A stretch of 64,000 nt of DNA from Parus major (taxonomy: Eukaryota > Chordata > Aves > Passeriformes > Paridae): positions 88,720,431 to 88,784,430 of the forward strand of contig NC_031768.1 in the NCBI RefSeq assembly GCF_001522545.3, written 5' to 3'. The notes beneath the pieces are model-generated. The model had not been told where the DNA came from and made no database searches. It was given only the letters and a program-made list of their open reading frames with translations. A program made the translations under genes and the position numbers. This document shows positions 1 to 12,331 of the stretch, piece by piece (position 1 is the first letter of the stretch; every line of letters begins with the position of its first letter).

Positions 1-461
1 CTCCACATTGCAAACCCATAGTACAGATTAATCAAGATTTACAGTAAGCTGTTTGATTTGACAAACTGGATTTAAAAGATAACTTTATCTTATATTATTT
101 TACTACATCTTTAGTAGAAAAGCTTACCAGTTCCCTCACTGGTTTACACAACGTTTTGGCAGTATTTTGAGCTGAGTTTGAGACCTCGAAATTAGTATTA
201 AAATAAGCTGATTTATACATATGCTTCTGGCTGTTGTGATTTTTATTTCTTTTTCAAAGAAACAATGAATTAAGGGTTATGACCAGTCAGAAAGAGTAAA
301 ATACTTATACATCATGTTTTATTTGCCTTTCCTAGTTTTCACACTCTATCATTTTAGTCTCCCTACAGTTAACCTGCTTCTCCTCAGGGAAGCACCTAGG
401 TAAGTACAGATTTAATTGTACCCTTCTAGTTTTCTTAAGTATCTTCTTTATCTTTTGGCAG
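1..461 (+). other. NAA50: NAA50 intron (partial)
   Basis: This AT-rich stretch ends in a pyrimidine-rich tract and an AG acceptor at 460-461, just before a recognisable NAA50 exon. I see no coding exon in it. The preceding NAA50 exons, which carry the N terminus and most of the acetyl-CoA-binding motif, must lie to the left of the window. Confidence 0.8.
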
Positions 462-3161
462 GAACGAAAATGTTGAATCATGTCTTAAACATCTGTGAAA
501 AAGATGGCACTTTTGACAACATCTATCTGTAAGTAAATGAGTAACACTCATGCATTATCTCGTATCTCTCATGATAGAGATAGATATGGGAGCAAAGGGA
601 TGGAGATCTAAGTGTGGGTTTAGTGTATATTTTAGTGGGGTCATGGGACATCTTGTAAGTACTAGCAGGAAAGCCAGGGGTTGTCATATTCTGGGCTTGT
701 TGTGTAATGCTGAGAAAACCAAAAGTGTGCTTGCTTTAGAAAGGGTTCTGCAAATTTGCTGAATTTGAAAGTAGTTTAATTACAAAATTATGTTCTAGAG
801 CAAAATTCCAGTGTAAGAAAAAAGAAAACCTTTTTAAAAAGGATTTTATTTTTATCATACAAGGTTTTCATCTTCACAATGGAAAATACTGCAAGTTGTG
901 ATGTGTTTGCTTTCTGTCTTTTATGACAGCACTCTGTGGGTTAGAATATCAGAGATGTTTGCAAACACTCCAAGTTTATATTCAGTAATAAGACCCGACT
1001 GCTATTCCCATTCTTGCACACTGCCAGGTCAGCTATTTGTGCAGCAACACAATAAACTAGATCAGTGCCCTGACCCAGCTGGGGAAGCTGTTTTCAGTTT
1101 TGTTTCTTTTTTTGTTTTTTCATTTTAGTGTGTTTTTGGGGTTTGGGCGTGGTTTTCTTGTGCTTTGTTTTGTTAAATTTTTTTTTTTAATCAATTGCAT
1201 GTCTGCATAAGCACTTGGCATGATGCAGACAAGAGAACAAGCACTGGGATAGAGGGCAATCACCCCAATAGTCCCTCTGGAAACAGAGACTGAAATCCAT
1301 AAATGCCAAAACTATGCTTTTCCTTTGCTGCTGGTTTCACACTTCTGCTTTTTTCTGTGTATTACTGTCTGTGTGGTTACCAAGTGAGCTGATGCAGTTT
1401 TTGGCCTGATTTGCTGAAGCTAAATCCTTCTTGTCCATCACTACCTTGGCCAGCACACCAGTGCAAGCACAATGCACTGCTAAGGATAGGCCCACAGCAG
1501 GTACAGCTTGGATGGACTTACACTGCCACAGAACTACACCCTGAATACTTGCCAGGACTGTGGAAGAGACTTTGTGAGGAGTTTCAGACACTGATATCAC
1601 TGTAAATGGAGTGACTTTCTCCTCAAACTTAGTCAGTCCACTTCTGCTATGGAGGTGCAGACTCTTCCACGTCCTCTACTGTTGTTGCTTTGTGCCATCT
1701 CTGTATGAGGGACATGTTTTAAAGAGGTGTCTGTGTGAAACTTCTTTTGGCTCGTTACTCCTGCTCTCCTGCCTCAGGAGAAGTAATGAGCTCTGAGATG
1801 CCTGCTAATGGGACAGGGGCTTTCCTTTTTACCTTTGCACATTACTGTGTGAACAGTGAAGGAACAGTTTGCTGATTTTAAGACAAAACCCCAAATCCTT
1901 CAAAATCCTTCTTTATGGTTCCTAGACTAAGGATTCTGGCATGACAGTAAATAGCCCCCAAAATTGGCTAAAGTTCTTCTAGTGGCCCGTTGATTTTATT
2001 ACTATGTCTATTGCTTGTTCATCTTCTATTTGAACATACTATGCAGTTTAGCATCAAATTTGATATCAGTGCCTACATTTGCCATTATAATAAAGTTCCC
2101 TTTTAGCTTTTTGGTGCTTATTTGGCTTAACACTAAGATCTTTTGTTTTGTTCTGCTGTTGCTTCCACAGTTCATTTGGTTCTATGATTATGCAGTGTGA
2201 TGTCATGGCAAAGTGATTCATGAGCTTGTGCAGTGTCCACTAAGTTTTGGGAGTGTTTAATCAATGCCCTTCTTGAGACAAAGATTTTTCTTTCTTTTCT
2301 CTCTTTCTTATTTTTTCTTTTCCTTTTTTTAAACAAAACTTGTGCAAATAAATGTCCTAGTCACTTAGGATAAAGAGCTGATGGCTGTTTGTTTTGGAGA
2401 CCTTGAAACACACTAGCAAAATCTGTAAAACTCTAGGGGAAGTAAATACAAGGGAAAAGGACTTCATAAATCCATAGGACTTTTGTATTACAGCGTTTTG
2501 TGAGGAGAGAGGAGTAGTTAGAGTAAAGCAAGGTGTTAAAATCATATCAAACACCATTGCCAGTTGTATGTTACTGTGTGTTGGGATCATTGCTGAGACA
2601 ACTCTGGTCATCTGCAAAGTATTACTACAGGAGGTTAAAGTTTACTTTACACTGAAACTCTGTTATATATTTCCACTAAATATCTGCCATATTGCTTTAT
2701 TAAGAAAAATTGAAATTGCTGAGGTAGTAATGCTTCAGTCTCTGCTATTTTGTGTTCCTTGAAAGAGTATTACCGAGGGGGAACATTTACTACTATTGAC
2801 AGCCATGGGCCATCCAGGAGCTGCTAGCCCAGAATTGAATTGGGAAGACCAACATTTCCAGTCTTGGATTTACACCACTGTTCCTGTCTCTATCTAGATA
2901 GCTGTTTTTCTTGTCTCTGACCATTCTGAGTATGGAGGCAGAATACTGACCCTGTCTCTCCGTGCCCTTTTCTATCCCAGGCATGTCCAGATCAGCAATG
3001 AATCTGCAATTGACTTCTACAGAAAGTTTGGCTTTGAGATCATTGAGACGAAGAAGAACTACTACAAGAGGATAGAGCCCGCAGATGCTCACGTGCTGCA
3101 GAAAAACCTCAAAGCTCCTTGTCTTGGCCAGAACGCAGATGTGCAAAAGACCGACAACTGA
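462..3161 (+). CDS. NAA50: N-alpha-acetyltransferase 50 (NatE catalytic subunit), C-terminal part, two exons
   Basis: The coding exons are 462-528 and 2981-3161 (TGA at 3159-3161), joined by GT-AG splicing with a Leu codon split CT|G. The first begins inside the GNAT acetyl-CoA motif ([10 protein letters not shown]) and the second starts [18 protein letters not shown]. From family knowledge, NAA50 acetylates the N-terminal Met of nascent proteins, works with the NatA complex, and is needed for sister-chromatid cohesion. The catalytic His (human H112) is the CAT at 2982-2984. The substrate-pocket residues Y138, Y139 and I142 fall in the visible NYYKRI segment. The C-terminal tail reads [16 protein letters not shown]. 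Compared with the human tail as I remember it ([15 protein letters not shown]), it is one residue longer and otherwise nearly identical. Only about the last 82 residues of some 170 are in the window; the N-terminal exons lie to the left. Confidence 0.96.
529..2980 (+). other. NAA50: NAA50 last intron
   Basis: The intron is bounded by donor GTAAGTAA at 529 and a TTTTCTATCCCAG acceptor ending at 2980. It is AT-rich with homopolymer T runs (for example around 1170-1190 and 2280-2330). I saw no repeat family, RNA gene or exon in it. The short open frames inside show no recognisable protein. Confidence 0.85.
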
Positions 3162-3215
3162 ACAAAACCCAGCGGACACTTTCTTGCACTTGCTTGTCGC
3201 CAAATAAGGAAAGAG

Positions 3216-3480
3216 AGGCCTCTTTTTTTTTTTTTTATTGTTTGGTTGTTTTGGGGTGGTTTTTTTTTGTTTTGGTTTTGGTTTTTTTTACTTCATCCCT
3301 TCATCTTAATTTTTTTTTCCTTGACCTCTCTCCAACAAAATGTAATGCTTCTTCCAAGGATTGTCCAATCACGTTTGGGGTTGGGTTTTGGTTGGTTTTG
3401 ATTATTTTTTTGAGCTCTCTTTTCTGGTAGGTTTTTTTTTTTTTTTTTGTTTTTTATTTTGAGGGCGGGGGGGCTGGTTT
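3216..3480 (+). repeat. T/G-rich low-complexity tract in the NAA50 3' UTR
   Basis: Long T runs alternate with short G runs, including GGGG, GGG, GG and GG in close order at about 3377-3397, and a GGGCGGGGGGGC run near 3463-3474. This is simple-sequence DNA that would be transcribed as U/G-rich RNA. It contains no gene. Confidence 0.8.
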
Positions 3481-6400
3481 TTTGTTTTTGTTTTCTGTTA
3501 GGGTGGGAAAAGGTGTGCAGATCTCTTTTAAGTTTGAGGTGTGGAGGGCTTGAGCAGGCTATCCTGATGACAAGTTTCCTTCAGAATTACTCTTTCGGTA
3601 AGCAGAATGTAAACCCAATGGGGGGTAAAAGGCAAAGCAATATCTTGTCCTTTGACTCCTACATCATTGTGTTTTTTATAACCTACAGGGTACTTTACTC
3701 TCCCCCAATGTTACTTTGAATGTTACTTCAGTACTTCCCACTCTTCCTCTTAATCCCCCCACCTCAAAAAAGTATATTTAGTTCTTCCTAATATTTTTGA
3801 GTATGGCTTTTTCCTCCATCTTTTGCTGAGAAGGGTGGGCTACTTTACCATACCTTTTCACTCTGCCTGGGCTGATCTTTTTGAATGCTTTTTTAAAATA
3901 CTCCTCACCCAAGCTGGTGCTACACTTCTTAACTGACTGAGAGGAGGATTTAGAGTGGTCTTTGTTTTTTCTTATTTTCATTTACCCAACTCCCAGCAGA
4001 CTTTTGCCAGAGTAAGAGCTAGATCTGGTGTTGGCAAGAATAACCTTGTAAAAGTATGAATCCTGAGGAAGCACCCTTGCTTTAAAAATGGGTGAAATTC
4101 TGCAGGGCTCATTGACAGTTAGTTTTATCTGTGTTGTTGGGATGGAAAAAGTGACTGTGACCACCTTACCAGCTTTGATGACATAAGGCAAGCACCTGTC
4201 TCCAGATAACTTTGTTACAGCTACTGAATCTGTGGTGACAGATGTAAGGGTTGAGGAAACCAGGCAGCAAGGCTAAGAAGGCAGACATGAATCTGACCCT
4301 AATCACATAGCTTTGCAGGGTCTCCTGGATTTGCTTGGGATTGGCTTGGCTTGCTGTGTTTATGAGCTCCTTTGGGAGGAGGTGGTGAAGAACTGTGCGG
4401 TTTTGCTCCTTTGAAGATTATTTTCCCCTTCCCCTGTTCAGTAGTAATAATGCAGTTCTCCTCTGGTGAGAGGGTGTTCGTGGAGCACCGGAGAAAGCAG
4501 CGTATATTAGAGCATTTTATGGGTTTGGAAAATAGGCTGGCTGGCTTCTTCCTAGTACTGTAACTTTGAGGCTACAGTAAACTGTACTAAGCTCTGCTTT
4601 GCATCCTTTCATGCTTTGTTTGCGTGAATACCAGTGCTCCTTTCTAGGCACTGTTGCCAGCAATTTTATGTATGCCAATATAAATACCAACTTGAGCTTG
4701 GACTCTTCTCCAAGCATCTGGGAAAGTGCACTGAGCTGAGACAACACCAACCTGCCCCATCCCCCATGTAGATGCTGAACTGTATTCCTTTCCTGTTTGT
4801 TTTTCAAAGTTTAGATCTGCATCTTGAATTCTTCCGCTCTGAAAGCCTCCAACCTGTAGTGTGCATTGCAGCATACATCTGGTTAGTAGGTGCTGTCCAG
4901 TCATTAGAGGGTGACTTGGGAACCAAGGATTCCAAAACGGGAATTGTGGTGAGGCAAGGGATGGCACCCCTCGCTGCACATTAGGTGGTCTTTGATACCC
5001 CAGGGGTGACTATATGAGCTGCTACACAATTATTCCTTCTTGGACAGAGATGTGTAGTGTTTGTTGGAGTGCATCTTGACAGTCCTGAGCTGGAAAACAG
5101 CTACTTAATTTGCTGAGTTTGCACTAATGGAGTCTTGGAGATGGGCAGATGGCCAACACCAGCCCATCTGCGTGGTCCGAGCACCTGAGTTTGCAACACT
5201 CAGTGGCAGACTCTGGCTAGAAAAACGCAAACGGTTCCCTTGGCCAGAGGCAGCCTAGTTTTGACAAAAGCTTATTTTCAGTACAGCTAGGACCTGCTCA
5301 TGGTGGTTATGTTGGCAGTCCAGCATCTTTCTAGAAGGGGATGTATCAAAGCACAATTAGCTTGTCATATGCCAACATAGTTTCCCTGGCCATCTGTAGA
5401 CCAAACCAAGAGAAGTATGTGGAGGGAGAGAGAGATAGTATTGTATTTGAAGATGTTCGTGCAGCACAGCTGTAACTCAGACCATAGCTGCCTCTGGTGC
5501 CAAGCAAAGTGCTCTTCATTCTTCTAGAACTAAGTGGTAAGTGTTTGGGTTGGGTAGATGGGTGTGGGGATATGAGCTCTTAGGATTTGCTGTTGTTGTA
5601 GGCTTCCACAAATCAGTGTGTTTCACAGACAGTTTTTCTTCAGGTTTAAAAGTACAAGTCTGATGTCTGAACTTACTTGGATTAACCTTTGTTTCTGTCT
5701 CTTTTTGCTTTGGGCTGCCATCATTCTATGAATGTATCCATGAGAACAATTCTTAAAGCTCCTATTCCACAGCAGACCTGCCTCATTGTAACTTCTGATA
5801 AAATATTTTGTAGGAGGTGGAAGAGAGAATAAATCTAAGACTCCTTTTCCCAGGCTGTTAATCCTGGAAAACAGTTGTTGAATCTTGAATACAAGGTTTA
5901 ATCTGACTCTTAAGAAAACGGTGTTCCCTGTACATGGATAAGGGCAAGTGAAGGTCAGTAGTTCTGGATGACAAACAGTTGTATTTTATTAGTCTATCAG
6001 TTGTGTTTAGTGAGGGAGGAGAGTGCTGTATCTTAGTGCTGTTAACCCAGAGACACTGAAATTGTGTCAAGTGTGGGCTTACTGCAGAGAACTTCAGTTA
6101 CTTTGATTGTTGCTGCAGAAGGACATCCTTCTAGCTTGAAAATAACAGCTTGTGAACAACTTAAATTTTTCCAAAGTTGGGAGTTTCAGTGGGGAAGAAA
6201 AAACACCAGCACCTCCTGTTCTGGATGAAGATCTAGCAAGAAAAATGTATGTGACTAACCGCTTTAGAGTGTAAATTGTGTATATACAAGTTATCCCTGA
6301 ATCTCTGCAACTGGCTTTGTCATACCTCGGTTGAAGTATGAAGATATTACCTACAGAAAGACTCCTACTTGAGGAAACCATGGTACAGGAGAAAAGGAAT

Positions 6401-6944
6401 CATCAGAAGAGAGATCCCTCATTTTTGGGAGGGGGAAGGGAGAGAATGTATTTAGTGTATACAGAAACTGGCTGAGTTTACATGATGCAGCTAATGGTTA
6501 AACCTGCCAACTAAATATGACATACTGAAATATGACAATTGAAACAAACTTACATGATATTTTGCTAAATCTTGATGGTGCCCTGTGTCTAGTAAAAATT
6601 TGATCCTCCAAATTGTTTTATTCTCCCCCATGTTGTAATCCAGGGTCAGCTGCTATGCACAATGTCTGTGTTTTGTAAAGTGTTTGCTGACTTGGATGTT
6701 TCTTTTGAATCTGCAACTGCTTCCTGATTAATTGGCTAAGACCACCCCTGGTCTCTTGAGTTAAGATTTAGTGAAAGGTATGCTGTATGCAGTTTACAGA
6801 TGCATTCTCAATGTTACAAGTTAAGTTGCAGGGGGAGCAAATTCTTTACAATAAGATGGTCCATTTTTAATCTATATCATTGCCCTTGTTGTACATCAGG
6901 AGCATGTTTTTGTTTTTCTCAAACTCTTTAGAAATACCGTTCAG

Positions 6945-6950
6945 AATAAA
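6945..6950 (+). terminator. NAA50: AATAAA polyadenylation signal, probable distal NAA50 end
   Basis: A canonical AATAAA hexamer on the NAA50 strand, followed within about 25-60 bases by T-rich and TGTG-type sequence. An alternative proximal AATAAA is at 5828-5833. The assignment rests on motif and strand only. Confidence 0.45.
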
Positions 6951-6974
6951 CGTGCACTATTTGAGTTATGTCAT

Positions 6975-9900
6975 TTACAACTTGTCATGTGCATTTTTTT
7001 GCTGTCTAGCTGTTTCCTTCTGAAATCAGATATAAACTGTTCCTCAGATGTGTCAAACTGTGTAACTCAGAAGATTTCTGACTTGAACTGTGTGTTGGGC
7101 TGCTGTGATGAATGCCAAAATCTGACAACTGAGCAGAGCAAGGTCTGTTTGTCTGTTTTCCTTGAAGTTATGAGCCCTTCCCAGAAGACCTCTGTCTTGG
7201 GGGGTAGGAGGGAGGAGAGGAAGAGGAACTGTTCTGGAATATTTTTGCATTGATTGGTGAACAGTCTGGAAGGAAACAGACCAGGTGTCAAGAACTCAGG
7301 TTTGGGCTTTATAGGTTAAAAAGTTTGAAGTATTAAAATTAGCTGCTAGTTATTGCAAATATTGGCCACAGTCTTTGAAAAACTATGGTCCACCCTTGTA
7401 AATGTGACTGGTCTCAACATGCAGCGCATACCCTTCCATACTGACTTTTCTCAGAAAGGTATTTAAGTAAAACTGATCTCTCTTAACAATCCCAGTCTCT
7501 TCTCTTAAAGCCATCGTTTGTAATTTCACTGTGCTACTCTTCTCCTTTGAAGTGCCATTTGTGAAGTGATGAAGTTGCACTGCGTCCCAGGTTCTGGAGG
7601 AAAAGAGGTGTTTCCCTAGATATTCTGTAGTGTATTCTATTAAGTTCCTCTGGAAACTGCTTTATTAACAGATGGAGTTGCTGGATTTATTAGAATAACG
7701 TGCAAAAGCAAAGCTGAGGCTGTGAAACTTGTCTGTAGTCTTGAGTGGCTGCTTCCAGCTGTCTTCCCTGACCTCTGCTGGAGGGCCTGGAAGGCACAGC
7801 TGGAAGTGAACTGCTACCAGAAATGCAGCGTTCATCACTTCAACCTCACCAGCAGCTGCAGAGGGTGGAAAACCTTTGCTGTACTTAACCTGCTGCAGCT
7901 GTTCTCCAAACCACTTGGCTTTTATTTTTTTCTTCTCCTTCCTCATTCCAGTTGCCTCTTAGAACAACCTTTAGAATATTGGACAACTGAGTTATCCTTT
8001 ACAGGGAAACTAGCAGGTGCTCCTGATCATTTATGTTGTCCTTTCCCAAAGCTCTGCTGGTTTTACAGCAACTCCCATTCCCCTCACTGTATTCAAAACT
8101 TGGGTATTTATGGCACCTCTGTAATCACTCAAGGTGTGCTGTTATCTCTTATTTGTAACTACTTAAAGAACAGTTACCACACCAGGATCTAGCGAATGAA
8201 CAGTCAGTCATTCACTGCATGTGGAACACTGGGATTGTTCTGCCTTTTAATCAGTTCTCTGTCCCTGTGAGGACGTTATCCTCTGATCCTGCAGTATCTT
8301 AGATTACTTTTAAAGTCCTGTCCAAAAGCTCTTACCTGAAGTGCTTTTGAGAATCTCCCAAACCAGTCTTGTCAGGTGAGCATTGTGATCTGTTTCTGGC
8401 AGTATTACTTTCCTTTCCATAGGGGTTCTCTAAATCTATTCAGCCCATCTAATCCAGATGCTTTGTAAGGGACAAATGACCTGCCTTATGTTCTTTTCCC
8501 TTGCCCTAAAGAGGCATCAATTCAAACAGATAATGGAAAAGTTACTCTATCCCTCTCTTCATTGTGCCTTCTTTCCTCCTTCCCAGTGCTTTAACACTGT
8601 AAAAGCATTCAGCTTTCTGCCTGAAGGCATTGTGGCATCACCAGCTGAAGCTCTCTAATCTGCTGAGTTGCCAGCTTTCTTTCACTCCCTTGTATGTACA
8701 TGACCCATAGTCCAAGCAACTCCTGCACTGGGAAAGATGCACTGACCTGTGTTCTGATTGCCTGTCAGCTGCTCTATCACATCATACAGACTTAGGCCAG
8801 TACTGCTCGTTGAATTATTGAATCCAAACCTGCATTACAACCAAGAATTGGGGAGGAAAAAAAAAAAGTTAAAAAAATTGCACTCAAGTTCTTGGTTAAG
8901 ACTATCTGAAATAAAGTTGCAAAACTTCTTCACTTGTCAAAAGAACAGGAAATTATCTCTTCAATATAAAGCTTTTCTTCCCAGTATTTGTACAAAAGCT
9001 GTTTGTTTTCTTTTAACCATCTTGCCATAGGGTTGTAAATTTATATTCTGCAAGAGAAGACAGGCTACTGATACTTAGCAGGTTCCAGTTGTATGTGATT
9101 TCACCTATGGATTTTTGCCTGCCCCTGGATTTTTGCCACAGTACTTCAGATATTTAACCCTGTACTGGTATTGACCATGAACTCAAACACATTATAGAGC
9201 ACAATAAGAATGTCTGAAGGTAAACTTGGTTTTGCTGTTTTGGATGGGGGGAGTGCCTATTTAGTGAAAATCTTCACCAAAAAAAGCACACAACCCTTTA
9301 GAAGAGAAACCACCCCTCTCAGTTCATATTGGAATAAATTGATGGAGCAGTGGCATTTCAGATGTCACTTGTCTTCCAGTTTGGTTGTATCATATCAGAA
9401 CCAAAGATGATGAAAAGCTTAAAAGTGCATTTACATTCCTACTTTACGCTTTCAAGCTGGTATATATAGTAACATTAAAATTCCTCTGCAAAAACAGCTT
9501 GGGCCTCAATTCACAGCTCACAAATGGGCTTTTCACTTAATGTCAGCTGCAAGGTTATTTTGCAAGTGGTAGCTATTCAAAATAAAATAGTTTGAGTTAT
9601 TTAACATCTGATTGCTGCTATGACTCATTTCAGCAGCAGAAGCGTTCTTGGACACTGCTTCATAAACTTGTCCTTGCTCTGTTATATTGTACAAAGGCAT
9701 ATGGATACAAGATGAGGCTGGAACTGGGAAGCTGCCTTATTACGGACGATAATTGAATTAGGGTTAGCAGGAAGTAAAAAGTGAGGTAGTGTGGAGTTGT
9801 TAACGATCCACAGTCACTCACTTCGTAGATAAAACGACATTTTTCCTAAATTCTGATTTATTTCATGAAGAAGATGGGGTGCCTCCTTGCCCAGAACTAA

Positions 9901-10030
9901 GCGTGAGCAGAACGTGTGACAAAGTTAAGGAAAAAAGTCTAATTAAAGCATCAATCATAGCACAGAACAGTCACAGGACGCGGCTCGGCTCCTCGTGAAC
10001 AGCTCCATGTGGCAAATCTTTAGCCAGCCT
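6975..10030. other. Intergenic stretch between NAA50 and USF3
   Basis: About 3 kb of moderately AT-rich sequence. I saw no recognisable exon, CR1 fragment, RNA gene or tandem array. The longest frame (7722-8192, + strand, 156 codons) has no family resemblance and no coding-like features. An isolated AATAAA at 9581-9586 has no gene I can attach it to. Confidence 0.6.
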
Positions 10031-10380
10031 TTATCTTTGCTCTCCGTTCCGTTCCAGAACGCCGCTTGCCGAGGGCGCGGGGCAGCAGCTCAGCGCACCA
10101 ACGCTGTTCTGCTCCGGTGAGGTCTCACACACCCCGCGAGGGAGGTCGGCGAAGGGCAGCGCTCGGGTGACTCCCGCCCTGGCAGGACGGGATTGTTTCA
10201 TGTGCCAGCAACACGCACAAAATAACACACACAAAGCAACACACGGTCCTTTCCTCATCACCGGTGCCGACGATGCCGCCCAGAACCGATCCAACACCAC
10301 AACCCTTCCCGTCCCAGCGCGGCCGCTGCCCCTTTAAGAGCTGCCGCCCGCCCCTCCGCGCGCCTCTTCCCGCTGCTCTC

Positions 10381-10605
10381 ATTGGCCGCCCGGGACGCCG
10401 CTCCCCGCCAGTTCCTGTTTCGGCCACCTTACCTTGTTGACGCCAGTCTCTGCCTCCCCGCCCTCTGATTGGCCCGCTCCGCCAATGTTTGTGGCGGCGA
10501 TTGGCCCGCGCCTGCTCCGCCCCGCCCAGTTGAGGGCGAGCGACGCCCTCTCCGGAATGGCGTTGTTGATTGGCCGCGAGGGCTCGCCCCGCGCGCGCCG
10601 ATTGG
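10381..10605 (+). promoter_or_regulatory. CCAAT-box (NF-Y-type) array
   Basis: Inverted CCAAT boxes (ATTGG) occur at 10381, 10468, 10500, 10569 and 10601, and a direct CCAAT at 10482-10486. Two pairs are spaced exactly 32 bp apart (10468/10500 and 10569/10601). NF-Y promoters commonly carry multiple CCAAT boxes about three helical turns apart, so this looks like the core activating element of the USF3 promoter. Confidence 0.7.
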
Positions 10606-10639
10606 CTGCGGCGCGAGCAGCAGGGTGGGCTGCGCGGGC

Positions 10640-10740
10640 GGGCAGTGGCGCGGAGGCGGCGGCGGGGCTGGCGCGGGGTGTCCGCCCGGCGGAGGATGGT
10701 CCCGGCGCTGGGGCCGCCGCGCAGCGCGCCCGGCCCGACC
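10640..10740 (+). other. USF3: Candidate USF3 exon 1 (start undefined), with ATG at 10696
   Basis: A GC-rich exon candidate ends at a consensus donor (ACC|GTGAGT, cut after 10740). It contains an ATG at 10696-10698 in good context (A at -3, G at +4), open to the donor for 15 codons (MVPALGPPRSAPGPT), so it leaves the exon in phase 0. The left border is unknown and the exon is inferred from the island and the donor. In related species this exon would normally be treated as non-coding 5' UTR. Confidence 0.55.
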
Positions 10741-12331
10741 GTGAGTGCCGGCGGCGGGACCGGGGACGGGAGCGGCAGCGGGAGGAGAGGGACCCGGAGC
10801 GGCCGCGGCAGCGGGGCCGGGGCGTCGCGCTGGGCCGGGGCCGCGCTCGCCCCGGGATGCCGGTGGGGCCGGTGCCTCTTTGTCCGGCCCAGGTGTGCCC
10901 GGGCCGGGCCGGGCAGGGGCTGCGGGGCCGGGACAGGCCGGGGCGCAGCTGAAGAGCGCGGGCGGCCCTCGGCGGTGCGGCCCCCGGGCGGTCGCGGCTC
11001 GGTGGCGGTGGCCGGGCTCTGCTCCCCAGGAGTTGTGCGGCTGCGGGGGCTGCCCGTGCCCGGGCTGGGTGAGGTAAAGTCGGGGGAAGCAGCGGTGAAG
11101 GTCTGGAGAGCGGCGTGGTTTTACCGCTTTGCGGTCTCGGTGCTGGGAGACAATTGAGCGTGAGTCGCCGTTCGGGGAGTTTGCTCCGGAGGCAGCGGGA
11201 GGTGGGCGCCTCAGCCCAGCATCTCCTCAGCGTAGCCCGGCATCCTCCGTGCATCGCGGCCGTGTGCCCGTGTTGGGTGTCACCCCAAGGGGAAGTTAGC
11301 CCACTCCAGGGCATGATGTGCGTACAGGGCCGGCCTTTTTGCTTAGACCTCGGTCGCTCGTGGCTGACGTTTCTCGTCGGGCGTGTTATGAGCTTGGTCT
11401 CCTAAGGAAGGACGGCTGATGGATGTGTTCGTCTATTCCTTCTCTGCCTGATAATTTTAGCTCTCTGGCCAATTTCTGTCAAATTTGCCAGCAGCAGAGG
11501 TTTTAAAGAGTTGAAAGGCTTCAGTTTCATGGAAACCAACATTGACAAGCACAGAAATGTGTGTAACTCACAGCTGCTGCTCACATTAAGGGCAGGACAC
11601 TTTAAATGCATCTCCCTGTGACAGCACAAATGAACTGAGTCCATTGACATAGCTATGGTTACATACAGCTGTGGCACATGATGCTCATTGTCCAGGGAAG
11701 TTTGTGGGGAAAAAATTGGAAATAAGGCAAAGAAAAAGGGAATAGTGATGTGTTGAGTTTCTGTTCATAAGTACAAAAATCACAAAACTGTATTTTTGCT
11801 TTTCACATAATAGCTTGGACTTCTGTTAGACTTCATTTAGACATGCAATTATTAAGTACTTCTAGCAGAGATAATAATGGCACAGTTAAGCACCCAGAAG
11901 TCAGGTAATGTCACAGCTTGTTTTAGAAGCATGATTTTAGCTTTACTTTTAATATACAAGTCCTTGGGACCAACTTATTTATATGATTGTGTTATATAGC
12001 AGTTTAACCAGCTGCAGAGCTTTGTTTGTTGCTCATGAATTCTGTGCAGTGATCAGACGAATGGGAAGTAGGAAACTTCCTTTGAGTAAATGGTTATTAT
12101 TATAAAGATTTAGAACTTTTAATTTTTGATTTTCCATTAGTGCTGTAACAGTAACTCATAGGTACATTTTGGGATTAAATATGTTTGCCAAGCTTAGAAA
12201 GATGCTCGAGTTGTGAGCATGATTTTTAAGGTCCTTGTATTCAAAATATCATGTCAGGTATGTGAAACAGTACAAGAACATTGCAAATTTGGAAATTACT
12301 TGCTCCCTTAGAGACTTACTTATTCCCTTAG

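Larger units (their letters stand above)
3162..6970 (+). other. NAA50: NAA50 3' UTR (probable extent)
   Basis: Sequence downstream of the NAA50 stop with no further coding exon. It starts with a strongly T/G-rich stretch (about 3216-3480). It holds two AATAAA signals, at 5828-5833 and 6945-6950. The second is followed by T/GT-rich sequence (about 6970-7010) that could serve as the downstream cleavage element. The 3' end is inferred from signals only, so a shorter UTR cannot be excluded. Confidence 0.5.
10030..11350 (+). promoter_or_regulatory. USF3: CpG island, presumed USF3 promoter
   Basis: The base composition changes abruptly to very GC-rich sequence dense in CpG, with several GC boxes (CCCCGCCC and CCCGCCCC types) and no clear TATA box. 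It lies upstream of USF3 on its strand and contains a strong splice donor at 10741. This fits a housekeeping CpG-island promoter with transcription starting somewhere near 10,600-10,690. Large open frames across 10379-11314 on both strands are expected in such GC-rich DNA, which has few stop codons, and are not genes. Confidence 0.85.

Noticed and set aside
7722..8192. 156-codon open frame between NAA50 and USF3
   Set aside because: No recognisable domain, no splice or promoter context, low-complexity hydrophobic content, and no sign of selection that I can see.
10379..11314. Long open frames on both strands in the CpG island (311 codons on -, 195 on +)
   Set aside because: The composition is Arg/Ala/Gly/Pro only, the frames overlap on both strands, and stop codons are rare in such GC-rich DNA. 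There is no family resemblance.
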